Part shown: positions 50,520 to 63,699 of the stretch, piece by piece
Position numbering within the stretch: position 1 is the first letter of the stretch
Layout of the letters: every line of letters starts with the position of its first letter
Source: Polydactylus sextarius
Taxonomy: Eukaryota > Chordata > Actinopteri > Polynemidae
NCBI GenBank assembly: GCA_016801845.1
Contig: CM028916.1
Coordinates: forward strand, 19,296,014 to 19,360,013
Length of the DNA: 64,000 nt
Direction of reading: 5' to 3'
Notes under the pieces: generated by a model
Told to the model about the DNA's origin: nothing
Seen by the model: only the letters and a program-made list of their open reading frames with translations
The model's database searches: none
Translations under genes and position numbers: made by a program

Positions 50520-50960
50520 CGGGAGCTCTCATTCAGTAATCCTTCTCCATTAGTTAGTTTCAAAGCAGGAAAAGTCGCGCGAGGTGAGAGAAGAGTCATC
50601 TCACTACCAGTCCTGGTCTGATTGTGTTGTGGCAGCTCACAGTTCAAGGCAGCCACAGTAAAAGCAGCAGCAGCAGACGGAAAGCTCAGCTTCACTGGAT
50701 CCATCCTGTTTGTCAGACTTTTAATTCAGTCAGAGCAGAGAGAAGACACACAGCAGTAAAAAACTGTGAAACTGTGAGAGACGGAGCACTTTGCTATCAG
50801 CAGAGTCCAAGCGGCTGAGGGAGACCACAAGAAAATAATTAATGAATAGGCAGCAAGTAACTCACTGTTGCTAGAGAGAGGGAAAGCAAATCCTGCGCTC
50901 TGATTGGCCGCCGCTCTGGCCATGTGCTCCCCTGTCACCAGAGAAGCCGGGCAAATCAAG
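50520..50960 (-). promoter_or_regulatory. alternative promoter-like block upstream of pik3r2
   Basis: There is a CCAAT box on the minus strand (ATTGG on the plus strand at 50903-50907, in the context CTGATTGGCCGCCGC) with CpG- and GC-rich surroundings, including GCGCGAGG near 50577 and a short CAG run near 50665. A donor-like GTGAGTT lies at 50865, but it is too close to the CCAAT box for that box to drive an exon ending there. It may be a second pik3r2 first exon or an enhancer. Confidence 0.25.
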
Positions 50961-53900
50961 GAAATGTTCTAATATTAGAAAATGTATCTAGGCAGTGATC
51001 AAACATCTGACCCAAACAACTCCACCTTTTCTCTCACACCACACTACACAACCTTGACGTCTGTTCATCACTTTTAATGAAATGATGCTCTAAATCGAAT
51101 GAAACTGCCACAGGAGGATGAAGATGAAGATGATGATGAAACACACAACATGGAAAAACTGAAGGCTCATCGTGACCGGAGAGAAGTCCATGAGTCACGC
51201 TGAAGCCGGGTTGTGGGATGAAAGGAGATATTTGTTTTTTTTTTTCCTGAGTTAAAAGGATTATAAATGTGGTGATTATTTACACATAATATTATATATA
51301 ATATTCTAGCTTTTATGAAACAGGAACATTGTGACAAACTGTAACAAATATTCTCATAATAGTGTTTGAATTCTATTGAAGTAATACAATATCTGGTAAA
51401 TAAATAACAACTATTCATTATATTGACATTTATTTCATTACACATGATGTAGAGTAATACTTCTACAGCCAATACAAGTCATTATTCTTCTGATTTCATA
51501 TTTGTTATTTAACTGTGGGAACAGAAAGACCTAGACTGAACTTAAAATGGCAACGAGACCACGACTCTGCTGTCTGCTGACTGAGTCTTGATGTGTTTAG
51601 TCAGCCAGTGAGGCTCTGACCTGTTCATTATACAGTACACATAATGTAAAATGGCAAATAAGCTATTCAGAGCATCACTAACACAGTGGAGTCATAACAA
51701 GTCCCTGACACGGGTTGAGGACCAGTAAAAACTATATATCATTTTGGTGTAAATGCATTTCATACATTTGAATAGATGTGACTTTCTACTGTGTGTCCTC
51801 TACTGCTCATATATAAAATGTGAGCTATTAATTTACAGGATTTTTAAAGATCCATACTAGTCACCAAACAATTTGTCATGTTGCAGAAAAGTCACTATTT
51901 TTTAAAAAAAGTTTTTTTTTTTCACGGTCCAAGATTCTCAAATGTGAGAATGTATTGTTTTTGATGTATTGATTCATATGATGCAGAAATAAATAATCTT
52001 GGATGTTTGTGCTGCTCATCCAACTACAACACACACTGGAGGACGTTTGCTTACACTGGAACTCATGTTTATTATAGAGTCAGACAGAAAATTGTTGGTA
52101 TATTAACAGTCTCTACTCTATATTATGTAAATATGTCACAGGATATGAGGATATTAGGTTATGTAGATTAAAACCTTCTGTATTGTATTATGTGTAATTT
52201 CATTTTGCCATGTTGATGTGATAATTTATCACTGATCCAGGAACTGAAACATCGGACATTTCAGACTGAGGTACTATCATGTGTGTCATGGTCGTATCAA
52301 AAATAATGCAGTCATAAAGAGAGTAGTCAAATTAGTAGAAAAATATAAATAAAACCAAATTATAAACCAAAGGCATTTAAGTACCTGCAGCAGTAACATC
52401 TCTGACTGTAAATGTATTGTCTGAGATTACACAATGTCCTATTGACCATCCATACATCACATACACATTATGATACATTAAAGATGAAGAGTAAGACCTT
52501 TACCCATTAATGGACGTCCACTATATTCAATCCTTTGCCAAATGAGTTCACTTATAGCTAATTAACCCCATCAGTATCAGGTAAATCTCTGGATTTGGAC
52601 GTGTACCAGAGCTTTAAATGTGGCATCTGTGGAAATGACTTGTGTGTTTCACTTCAACCAGCAGTTATTGGTTTGTCAGAGCTGGGAGACGAAGTGTGGA
52701 TGAGTCTGTGGGAGAAAAAAGCCTAGAAAAGTTTCTGACTGTCCAGATAAGACAGAAAATTGGCTTTCAGAGGACGGATCACAATTAATTCCCCCGTCAA
52801 TCTATCCCACAGCTATTTGCCGTCAATGTAAGATGATAAATAAGCCTCTCTGGAGACCCACGGGTGTGCTGAACATCTTATTTACTTTTCACCTCATCAC
52901 ATCATCAATCACGACTTTTTTGTGTTGTATCATCAGTCACATCTATGTAGGTCAGTCTGAAATTGTGCAAACCCATAATTTCTACCATATCTGTGAGGGT
53001 TTGAAGGGAAACATGCCTTGGCAAATCCAAACCAAATATCAGCAGGAGTTCACTTCTCAGTCGTACGCGATGATTTTTCATAAAGATCTGAAGGCTTGAT
53101 GAGTTTAAAAATGCAGTCTTTGCTGTACAACATTTCTAAAAGGATAAAAATGATAGAACGCAGTCCATTCATGTCATAGCCACAGTTTTCTGTTGTTTCT
53201 GTTCTTTTTGTACTCACCGCACAAAACAGAGATATTTACATCCACTGGATTATTTCTTTAAAGTTTATGTATGTGTTGGCTCTTTACAACCTCGCTGGTG
53301 AGGAGCCGACTACAGAGCCACCACGCATGCAGCCTGGCCTGGAGCCATCTGTCCACATGGACCTGAAAAATCTACTGCACCACAGAAAGCAGGGATAGGC
53401 CAGCAACACAGGAGCCCGTGAGGACTTATTTTTTCAGACTATAACAGGAGGGAGGGGGGGGGGGGTTTAGGCATTTTATAATTCAAGTTATGTTCACCTG
53501 AATTCTATCTGTCCTTAATGAAGCAGAAAAGCTCACTTTGCTAAATAGAAACATCTGCTGCGAAGATTATACGCAGCACTGAGACGGCACTGTTCTGAAA
53601 AGTCAACTGTGCCACAAGGCTCCACAGTTAAAGAGGACTCGGTCTGAAGATACGAGACGTGGGCAACTCGGCTACAATTCCACCTTAAATCCATGCAGCC
53701 ACCACACTGTTGCATTTAAACATTTGGAGTGCAACAAAGAACTGCACCACAAGCCCTTTTTTGCTGTGTATTTAGTTTGCAATAAGTGGTTAGAAAGCCA
53801 CCATCTCCTCCATAACTAACTGTTACATTAAATATGAAAATATGCAGGTAACAAAGCGGTCTCCATTACAACACACAGCAACTACAGTGTTAATCAAACA

Positions 53901-55504
53901 CTAATCCCATTGTGACACAGTAAGATTAGCAAAGAACTAGTTTTACTTGTTTGGTAATGCAATAATTAACTAGCATTTATGTGTGACATTAATTTGACCT
54001 GTCAATTTTAATTCCAACAACAACAGTTTATTTGTCTGGTTTCCGATCCATCACATTTTGATACTTTAAACATATTTTACAATCTGAACACTAGAATAAA
54101 CAGTCACTGTGTAAGTGACATGTTCCTCCAACTATGAACGTGTCTCAGGTTCAGAGACTCGTGTGTCTCCCTGTAGAGTTGAGACAATTATTCTTTGGTA
54201 AACTATCAGATGCTTGGTTTTTTTTCTTGGGTACAAATCCCAGCTGAGAGACTGCAACATTTCCAGTGAAGTCATGCATAAACTGGCCTTAAAGCCGTAT
54301 TCTGTTGCTATTTCGATCAAATAACACCATTTCAAATTTAACTGGGTCCCCCAGCTGAAGGATGTATAACAAAAATAACCACAGCTGTGCTGTGTTTGGT
54401 GGAACGTGAAGTTAGCTGACGATTTTTTTCTTATTTTGTTTTTTTTGTATTATTATTATTATTATTATTATTATTTTACATCCCTTCTGAGAGGTGACAC
54501 TTAGCATGCTGCTCAGCTCTGCTTTGTGTCTCTTGGGAAGTTTTAATGCAACACAAGCTCCTACGACGAGGAATGAAGGCATCTAGAAGAAGAATGAAGG
54601 CTTTGCCACAAATCATGCTTCATACTGATAAAGGAGCATAATAGAGGTCTGACATTTGGTTGCATAATGCTGGATTCAGTAATTACAAGGAGAGGGGGAG
54701 GAGGAGGAGAGGGGGGGGGGGGGGTGGATGGGTCTCCACACTGTTTAGTGGCTTGTCTCATTGTGCAAGTGGAACAATTTCCATTAAGAGCTTGATGCAT
54801 GTCAAATACTGAAACTAGGTACATAACACACACTCAGCATGTCAGGCCTTCAGCTATGTGAGGCCTCCTCACTGCATGGCCGCCTATAGGCTACACTCAA
54901 TGTAAAGCCACTGTTACACAGCAACACACTGCCAGGGTTGTACGCGGTTATAGGGCAAAGTTTGACTCTTAACTCTTAACTCTTGCAGCGCAACTTTTTC
55001 AATCTCAACAAACATCTGAAGTAGTTTAAATGTAGTATTTAGATAAAGTAAATGAACTGAGATTTAAATTCTGCACAAACTCACAACTTTAGGAGCGACA
55101 AGCCCGTTTAAGTCCTCTTCATCACGCGTATGTTGAAAGTCAAGAATAAATAACATGTTATTGTTGATGAATAGTTAATTAGTTGAAGTTTAAAGTAAGT
55201 TTTAAGAGTAAATGTTGTGTTTCAGTCACTTAACGGACTCAACATTTGATACACGTCAACTGTCGAGCAGCGAGCAACACGCTGCAGGAATAAAAATTAC
55301 ATTTTAGCGCAAAAAAAAAAGAAAATAAATAAATAACCAGGACCGAAATTAAAAAAAAAAAAAAATCTTGTGTTTAAAGTTTTAAAAAGTACGAACACAA
55401 GTCGACAGCGTGGAGCTGCGTGTGGAAGCGCTGCCACCATTTTCCAGTACAGTGGCTGCTGCTGCTGCTCTACTGGAAATGTGCAATAAGTTGGAAAAAC
55501 TCAC

Positions 55505-55830
55505 CCGCGGATATTTCTTGACTGCTCTCACTTTTAGGCTGCGGCGGCTTTTAACGCTCCGAAGTCGCAGACGGAGTCGGTGCGGTGGTTCAGTCTGCGG
55601 ACGGTAGCTTCTCGGTGTAAACTGAACTTCCAACAAACCCTCTCGGTTCACCTCTTCCTTCGCCTTCTTGCTCTCGCTCTTTCTTTCTTTTTAACTCCCC
55701 GCTCCCCTACACAGCCATTTTCCAGCTCAGCACGGCTCAGGGAAGGAGGGTGCGTGGGAACTAATATGAAGAGCGCGGAAAGTGACGAAGCCGAGCGGAA
55801 ACGTCCGAACGATTAGTGAGGGGTCACCGG
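55505..55830 (-). promoter_or_regulatory. pik3r2: candidate pik3r2 promoter and non-coding first exon (CpG-rich)
   Basis: This is a local CpG-rich block between mast3 and pik3r2 with many CG dinucleotides, flanked by AT-rich DNA. On the minus strand it ends in a strong splice-donor match, CCGCGG|GTGAGT, with the exon edge at 55505. That fits a 5' UTR exon spliced to the first coding exon (ATG at 47759). The transcription start and the acceptor of the coding exon cannot be fixed from sequence. The alternative is a promoter at 50.5-50.95 kb. Confidence 0.4.
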
Positions 55831-56069
55831 GTGGCCTCGGCCGGTGATGGAAATATGAACCTGACGATCTGAAACTGTGAGACGGCCCCACACATAGACC
55901 TTACACTTTAGTGCAAAAAGTCCTGTCTGAATGAAGATGTTAAATATAATATGTTGATAATATATAATATTAAATATGTAATCCACACACTAAACTGCGC
56001 ATTATTATTATTATTATTATTATTATTAGTAGTAGTAGTAGTAGTGAGTAAACAATGAGTAAATCATAA

Positions 56070-56425
<356 letters not shown>

Positions 56426-57009
56426 TGTGGCAGGCAAAAGACCTATGTTTGAGGATCTCAGGCTACAACTATTAGGATTTAAATTGAAATATTTAAATAA
56501 ACGTCATTTCATGAAGGGCCTTAAATCCTAAAACAAATATGGAGTCAAAACAGAGATTTTATCTGGCACCATTTTATCTAAAATATCAAGATTTTTGGCA
56601 GCTGGCTTCAATATTGTAACAAATGGTCAGTATGTAGCAAACGTTGGTTATGATGGATCAAACCATATCATGATATATGATTTGATGATATATTACGATC
56701 TATTAGGTACAAAACCAATTGAGTTCAGTACCACTGATTCATGATTCATCTCTTACATCCTGTCATCATCTCATCTACTTGTCTTTAAACATATCCTGCT
56801 TGTGGCTGCTTCATTTTTAGCAGCAAAATCCTGTCTTATCTATTTGATATTTAAGTTTCCATATGTGTCAGAGAATAATTAGTATTGTAGGTCACTGTAG
56901 ACAGCATTATTATTTACAGAGCCACAAACCTGCAAATACTTTTACATAAGTGACAGATGACAAGTACAAACATGTTGTAGTTCTGGACTTCTCAGTCCTC
57001 TGCAATTCA

Positions 57010-59369
57010 TTTATTTCAAGCACTGTTAAGACAATAGAAAAAACAGACAATGTCACACCAGTCTGCACCTGATTCCCACAGGGTAAGATTTCACAAAGGC
57101 CAGTTTGTCATTTGGGGACAGTTGGTGGGGGGGATCAACTTTTAACACACAACCACGCTAAAACAAGTGTGGCAAATATGGAAAGTGACAAAGTGAGTTA
57201 TTCACACACAATGAGGTGAAAATAGAAATGAGGAGTTTCTTCATTTTGATGTGTAATGAACCAATGAAGAAACCTGCACAAAATGAACACGTGTCTTGGT
57301 GGTGACGCAAAATAAAATCATTAAATCCTAGGGAACAAATCAAGATGTATATTGCATCAGTAATTGAGTGATAAATCTCAAACAGACATGTTTTATTACC
57401 CAAAATACAACAAAGAAATGTCTAACTTCTATTATGAATCCCCAAAAACGTCTCCCAACACTTCAATCACACCAACAACGTTCAATCAACTGAGAACGTA
57501 AGACAAACTTCGGTGCAGAGAGTGAATCTGAAAACTGGACTGGAGGCATTTCTGTTCCACACAGTTTTTGAATGAAATCAATAAAATAAGTTTCAAAATG
57601 GGAAGAAAACAAACAAACGAAAGAACACGTGGCTGAGAACCAAATCCCATATGTTCATCTCCCTTACAGTAACTCAACGTCAAGAATTCAAAGACTGTTC
57701 AATCTTTTTAAAAAAAAAAAAAAAAAATCCCTACATGTGTTATAAAATTGTGGAGAAATTATATTGGGAAGTGTAGCATGCACAGTCCTTTGAGGCTGAT
57801 CACAACAGTGAGATTAAGATCCTGACACTTCAGTGGCATCACACATAATTTCTGAGTCCATCTACCCTTTCAAGGTCACTTTCAAAAAACACCACCTACA
57901 GCTGCTATAAGGTCCACTATTGTTTATACAATATACATCAACAGCATAGGTTATTAGTACTGCAACAAGACTGTTTCCATATCAAAATATACAAAAGGAG
58001 GATCACCTCAGCTCATTCCTTCATCCATTCAGGGATTCTGGTTGAATTCTGCCATTCCCCGTCATTCTTTTGTTTTTATTTTTTTTTTTCCATAATAATT
58101 TAACAAAAACCATGACAAGTCCACACACATATCTGCTCTAAAATGTAAACATTCATTCATAATACACATTAAAAAAAAAAAAAACAGAAACAAAAACAGC
58201 CAAGGGAGCCAGTTTTGTTTGTTGCATCCACTGTACAATATTTGAATCCCACAGAGAAAGAGATCGTCCTGAAACATGAATGTGCTCTAACTGTTCTACG
58301 GCTATCACGACTTGTGCAAAGACTTTTGCGAGACTACGTTTTTAAAGGAGCTGGACGGAGGCGTGATTTAACAAGGTATTAGAAGACAAGAGACAAGTTG
58401 GTTTCTATGGGTAGTCGCAAAGCTTTATCTACACACCTGTATGATGACCAGGTCATGGTTTTAAACCACTTCTAGAGGAGAGGAGAGCCAGCACTGACGC
58501 ACATTTCTTTACAGTACAGACAGCAAGTGGCGGTAAAGCTCATGCATGCATGAAGCTTCATATGTACAACTACAGTACCTCTTTTTAATGGTTCCTATGT
58601 CCAAACCACACTTTGGCACCAGCGCTAAACTTCCAAGGAAATATTTTGTCCTTTAAAATCTTTATACAAAGTCTGTGTGTGAGGATCGATGAGTTTAAAC
58701 ATTCGCCACCACAAACTGAGTGTTAGATTTCCTCGGAGAGGCAGCAAATTAAACAACATATTAGATCTTGCAGGACAAAGTGGGACTAAATCAAAACACA
58801 AAACAACCCCCTGGTGTAGACAGGCCTTGTGGTGGATAGAAATGAACTATGGTAAAACAGATGTCACCTCCTCTTTGCTGCACTTGCTGCAAAACCACAC
58901 TGAGAAATTGTTGCGTGGCTTTTTTTTTTTTTTTTTTTTCCTTTTGTGCAATTCCAGATACCAGAACAGCTGAAGCATCCAAAGGCATTTTCAAAAACCA
59001 AAATCCAAAAAAACAATATGAGCGTAAAAAGTCATAAATAAGTTTCTTCATTTAAAACAAAAAATATTTACAAAATATTTCAGTTACTGGTGCCACAGTG
59101 ATTTGAGAACCAAGTGAGAAAAACAAGCAACTAGGAAGTAAACACAGTTTGGCAGTCATTATTCTGTTAACAGTGTTGCAGGATGCATATATTAATGAGA
59201 AACATCGATCTGAAATTGTTCTCCTGTCTTCAAGCAATTGCTTATGATGATTTGGGGACTTGGTCACAGTTGTCTGGACACACATGCAAGGCCTTCAGAT
59301 GTAAGTACAGTAGCAGGTCAAAGATTTCTCTTCACTTTGTTGACCTATTATCCCTGGCAAAGTGAAAAA
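57010..59369 (-). other. mast3: probable mast3 3' UTR and downstream flank
   Basis: This stretch follows the mast3 stop and has no plausible coding exon. It is AT-rich with T/A homopolymers (for example 58920-58939 and 57710-57727). AATAAA-type signals on the minus strand are seen at 58080-58075, 57397-57392 and 57015-57010; which one is used cannot be told from sequence. A 2.3-kb UTR ending near 57.0 kb would be unremarkable for a MAST gene. Confidence 0.4.
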
Positions 59370-62300
59370 CTAAAACCCTTCTTTGTCTTTTGACTTGGCT
59401 CTCTGCTGTGTTGTCGTACCCTGTGCTCCTTTTCCCTGCAACTTCACACTGGACTCCGGCTGTGCCGAGTTGATCCAGGATGCTTTGAATGCCTTTGGCT
59501 GCATGACAGGAAGTACGGGACTCGGTGTTGCCTCTCTCTCCTCCAAGTCATCAAAACTAACCTCCTGCACGGCCTCCTGTTTCTTAAACGAGTCCCTGCG
59601 CTCTGACAGAGCCAGCTTCCTCATCACCACCACCTCTTTGGAGTGGTTTTTGCCGCCACGGTGTTGTGGCGAGGCGGTGGAGCGGTGATGCTCGCTGCCT
59701 CCGCTGGCTGTGTCTTGATGGCCTCTCTGCGCTCCGATGTACAGCCCCTGACGGCCGTGCTCACCAACGCAAACAAATCCGGTGGCCGTGTCTCCCTCCA
59801 TGTCCTCCAGACCTTCTCCCTCAGACAGAGGCACCTCCATGGTGTGGCGCCGGCTGCTGTAGGCTTTCCTGTCACCGTGGTACCCCCCTGTTGTCTTGTC
59901 TCCCGTCAGCTTTTCTGCTGACTGGACCCTCTTGAGGAGCGGTGAGCGTGGTGGTTCTGCACTGCGTGGCCGCACAGAGTGGCGAGCGATGGTGGGAGGG
60001 GATAATGTTTTGCCGTGGAAACCTTGCAGAGACTTAGGGTGACTGGGGAGGCAGGATGGAGAGCACTGGGGAGAGCTGGGCTGAGGAGGTGGGATGCAGG
60101 CTAACGGTGAAGGAGGGATGCTGCTGGTGGATTTGCAGCGGCCAGCTTTGGTGTAGCGACCTAAAACGTGTAGAGAACTGGGGCGGGCCTGTGGTACAGG
60201 CGAGTTAGGAGAGCTGGAGCACGGAGAAGAACTCGAATCTGATGCAAAGAGAAAGAGATAAAATCATAAAGCACTCATGACACACAGACTGACGACACTT
60301 TGTGTGACATCGTCACTCACCTCCAGAGTGGTCAGGAGCAGGGGAGCGGCACGGTGTGGAAGGCCCAGGAGAGAGACTCTGCGTGGGGGAACCAGAGAGG
60401 CTGTCGCTGGACGACTGGTGGAAACCTGATGAGAAACTACGACTGCTCTGCATGGGTGGAGGAGGAGTGTGCTTAGACAGTTTCTTCAAGATGCTTCGCC
60501 GCCTGCTGCAAAGGAAAAAAAAAAAAAAACAAGAATCAGATCTGTGCTTGGTTTATAATGTTGTTCTTTACTTTTTTTTTTTTTTAAATACAAAAAACCT
60601 CCTGTTAAGCAAAAGTGAGCTGAGATAAGTACCAGAGCTAAAACCACTCCAAGAGAAAAAGACACAGCTTCCATGAACTAAACCATTAAAGTCTCATACA
60701 ATTACAATGGAGAATCAATCACTGAAATAATAAAGTGAAGTCTGTCTGAAATTCAGACAGCAGCTGTCTAACAGTAATACAGCAGGTATGGTAAATTATC
60801 TTGGTGTACCTGTCCTGTCCGTCCTTCCTCTTGCTCTTCTTGCTGCGTCGGGCCATCTTGGCCTTGTAGCTGGCCTTCCTGGCAGGACCCACCTTGATAG
60901 AAGTGTTCTCCAGTGCAGTTGTCTGCAAGGTCACTCTGTTGCCACTCTGTTCAAAACAGATTGTTAACATAAATATATATCTATGAGACAGGAGGAGAGC
61001 CACAAAATTACATGTTACCACTTACAGAAAATTTTGTTTGTTGAAGAAAGAGTAATTCAGACGTTTATAACCTGGGTGTTGCTGCCCTCGTCGATATCAG
61101 TGAACAGAAAAATACTATTAAATTGACGCTATCCTCAATAATAAGCTTTCTTACCTTGAGCAGGAGCTCCACCACCTCAGTGTGGACCAGGCCCTGGACT
61201 GACTCGCCATTAACATGAGTGATGAGGTCACCAGCCCTCAGTCCTGCCTCGTGTGCTGGACTGCCCTCCTCAACACACTGTGGACACGAACACACACAAC
61301 CACTAAGATCAAAATTACTGGTCAAGCAAACTGGCTGTAACCAGAAAATGTTTCACCTAATTATTATAATCAGTAAACTTACTCAGGGGCAAAAAGGACA
61401 AATATGAATACAACATATTTATGCAGAAAACAATTTTATAAAACTAGAAATTAGTTTTAATGTGGTTTTAATTAAACAATAATAACTCTAACACTCACCA
61501 ATGTGTTGAATATAAACTTTTATACATGATTAAAAGCTGAGATGAGAACACATACCCAGACCATGTGGTGTACAGTGTAGACATCGCTGTCTCCCATGTA
61601 GACCCTGATCGCTCGCAGAGCAAAGCCAAATCTTTTCCCAGAGCTGTGGATGACCACAGGAGGCCTGAGGCAGCTGATGCTCACACACAGGTCCCTGCTG
61701 GGAGACGAGTCTCTGGACGAGGGGTTGGACGACAGCGACAGGGAGGATTTGGGGCTCGTAGGAGGACCGGCTGAGTCATCTGGATCAAGAAAGGGCGATA
61801 ATCAGAAAGGTCATAATGTGACTGTTTATGGATAATATGTACTAATAAATCTACTTCTACTAAAAGACAATAACAATAATTGAAAAAGCTGAGATTATTC
61901 TCCCTCATATGACTTTTAGTTTAAGAGTCAAGTTGGGCTGTTTTAGTATTCAAATACTTTTATGTGTTTATGGTGTAACCCAGCCCTTGCACATGATCGG
62001 ACAATAGAGGGCACTGTAAACACATGAAAAGTCTTAGCGAATATAGTCAGATTACAGTAGTGCCTCTAAACGACTTGATTAAAAATGATTATGGTTGGAA
62101 TTAAATCTACAAGAGATTCAGCGAGACCTGAAATAACAATAACAATGGTTAGTGGTGTTTTGTTGACATGTACCTGGAGTGATGATGAGAGAGAGGCCAG
62201 AGACAGAGGCAGATTTGGGGACTTTGCCAGCAGGGGATCTGGGTTTCTCTGGGGTCTCCAGCTGATGGGCAATGCGACGTGAGGCCCCTCTCCTGAATGA

Positions 62301-63699
62301 CGGCCTCGTCCCTGTGCTGTTGCTCCGCAGACGAATGCGCCGCAGGTTGGAAACCATCCCATCTGACATCGTGAATCAAAGAGAGTGTCAGCACTGGTGT
62401 TTAACAATAACAAAATAAGAGGTGACAATACACAGAGGTCTGTATTTGTCGGTCTTACCCTCCTCCTCTGCAGAGATGGCGAAGCGAGGCATGATGTCCA
62501 GGCTCTGGGTGCTGTTCATCACCAGAGGGCTGGCACTGCGCTCCGACTGTGAGGAACTGGATGAAGCACGAGGACGAAGACTACACAAAGAAACATCACA
62601 CCGTAAATACGCAGTGAGGAAGTCAGAGACACCCATATAAGCACACAGAAAACTCCACAACAAGAAGGTCAAACATGGGTGAACTTACACCGTTAACAAG
62701 TGGGAATAACTCGAGTTATATTCAACAAAAGTTTTATTGGCATGTCATAAAAGAGAGGGAATATAATGTTTCCATCCCACATCTTTCATTAAATCTGTAG
62801 CTAACGAGGCATGAAGGGGGAGGCTGCATTTTTTCCTTCCATAATAAGGACATCACTCTCTTTGGTCTTTCACACTCTCACCTCCCGCTGTGTCCATCTG
62901 CCCTCCTGTCTCCACTAGCCAAGTGTTTGTGCCCATCACAAGGGGACAGGACTCCCCTGCCTTCCCATCGCTCCTCCTTCTCCTCGCTGTGGCTTCGCTC
63001 TGATGACGACAGGCTCTGGTTGGAAGGTGTGGAGGTGGAGAGGTGCTCCGTGCTGCTGTACACCTGGAGTTTAAACACAAAGCACAGTGAAGCTTTGCTC
63101 TCCTTTTGACACGTATGGATCTTGGGAGGAGTGTTTTTTTTAATAATAAGCAGTAATATTGTAGACATCATCTACTTTAAATTATTTATGTGAGATATGT
63201 CTTTTAATAGTGTATAACAATAGAAGCCACATGAGGATCAGCAGTCATGATAAATACCTTGCTAAAGCGATGGGCCACAGAGGAGAACTGTCTTAGCTCC
63301 AGAGAGGATTCATCATCGTTGGTTTCATCATCTTCATCTGAGCCCATGTGACAGTAGCGCTCTGATCGAGCTGCAGGGAGGGAACACAACAACAGTGTGT
63401 TAAAAACAGAAAAACATTAGAGACATTGTTTTTATCTACTTGAACTTGATGTCAGGATTTAGTGTGAAATTAAGTCAACTCTCAGAGTAGTGAGTCCTTT
63501 TTTGTTTCATAGTTAGTTGAGTCCATACTACCGCACAAAAGGCCCGATACGTAAATTTGTAAATGATTCCACATACTGTCAAAGTAACTGGTGTCCTCCT
63601 CAGTCTCTAGTTGAGGTATGAATTCAGCTTTCTGCCTCAGAAGTCCGTTCCAGTCCAGACCCAGGAAGAACATATGCATCTTCACTTCTGTAGTTCCAC
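59370..63699 (-). CDS. mast3: mast3, microtubule-associated Ser/Thr kinase 3 (3' part; 5' part beyond window)
   Basis: Ten exons join in frame into 754 codons plus stop: 63699-63577, 63370-63258, 63063-62882, 62580-62459, 62362-62174, 61779-61556, 61277-61155, 60946-60810, 60505-60321, 60238-59370. All borders are GT/AG and the phases agree throughout. The first visible exon encodes the post-kinase AGC C-terminal tail (LDWNGLLRQKAEFIPQ, then TSYFD), followed by RSERYCHMGSDEDDE, a Ser-rich linker, a PDZ domain and a long Ser/Pro-rich tail with SPPTIARHSVRPRSAEPPRSP, a MAST-family hallmark (partly quoted here). MAST proteins are AGC-type kinases that bind PTEN and cytoskeletal partners through the PDZ domain. 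The kinase core exons are to the right of the window. The paralogue choice (mast3 rather than mast1, 2 or 4) rests mainly on the neighbours pik3r2 and ifi30 and on the fairly short tail. The stop is TGA/TAA-type at 59370-59372 after KSKDKEGF. Confidence 0.9.
60321..60946 (-). other. mast3: mast3 exons with PDZ end, basic segment and Ser/Pro tail
   Basis: Exon 60946-60810 encodes the PDZ end, NTSIKVGPARKASYKAKM, followed by a strongly basic run (ARRSKKSKRKDGQD). Exon 60505-60321 begins RRRSILKKLSK and continues with a Ser-rich stretch (SRSFSSGFHQSSSDSLSG). The basic RRRS/KKLSK motif could be phosphorylated by basophilic kinases (inference). An alternative acceptor three bases further in (60502) would drop one codon, a NAGNAG-type choice (tgcagcag). 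Confidence 0.8.
61155..61779 (-). other. mast3: mast3 PDZ-domain exons (first two of three)
   Basis: Exon 61779-61556 carries a Ser/Pro linker (SPKSSLSLSSNPSSRDSS) and then the start of the PDZ fold: SCLRPPVVIHSSGKRFGFAL, where KRFGFAL is the carboxylate-binding loop, and YMGDSDVYTVHHMVW. Exon 61277-61155 continues with CVEEGSPAHEAGLRAGDLI and HVNGESVQGLVHTEV, the core strands and helix of a PDZ domain. The last strand (SGNRVTLQTT) is on exon 60946-60810. MAST PDZ domains bind C-terminal peptides such as that of PTEN; that partner is known for the family and not visible here. Confidence 0.9.

Larger units (their letters stand above)
47760..55504. other. pik3r2: upstream region and probable 5' intron of pik3r2
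   Basis: No coding exon was found. A possible acceptor (GCGTTGTTGCAG, near 47838) could define the 5' edge of the first coding exon. The region includes the 50.5-50.95 kb promoter-like block, A runs at 50056-50069 and 50078-50090, G runs at 53447-53466 and 54711-54723, and an ATT tract at 54451-54476. Confidence 0.45.

Noticed and set aside
59383..59935. Several plus-strand and alternate-frame open stretches over the mast3 last exon
   Set aside because: They are shadows of the real minus-strand coding exon.
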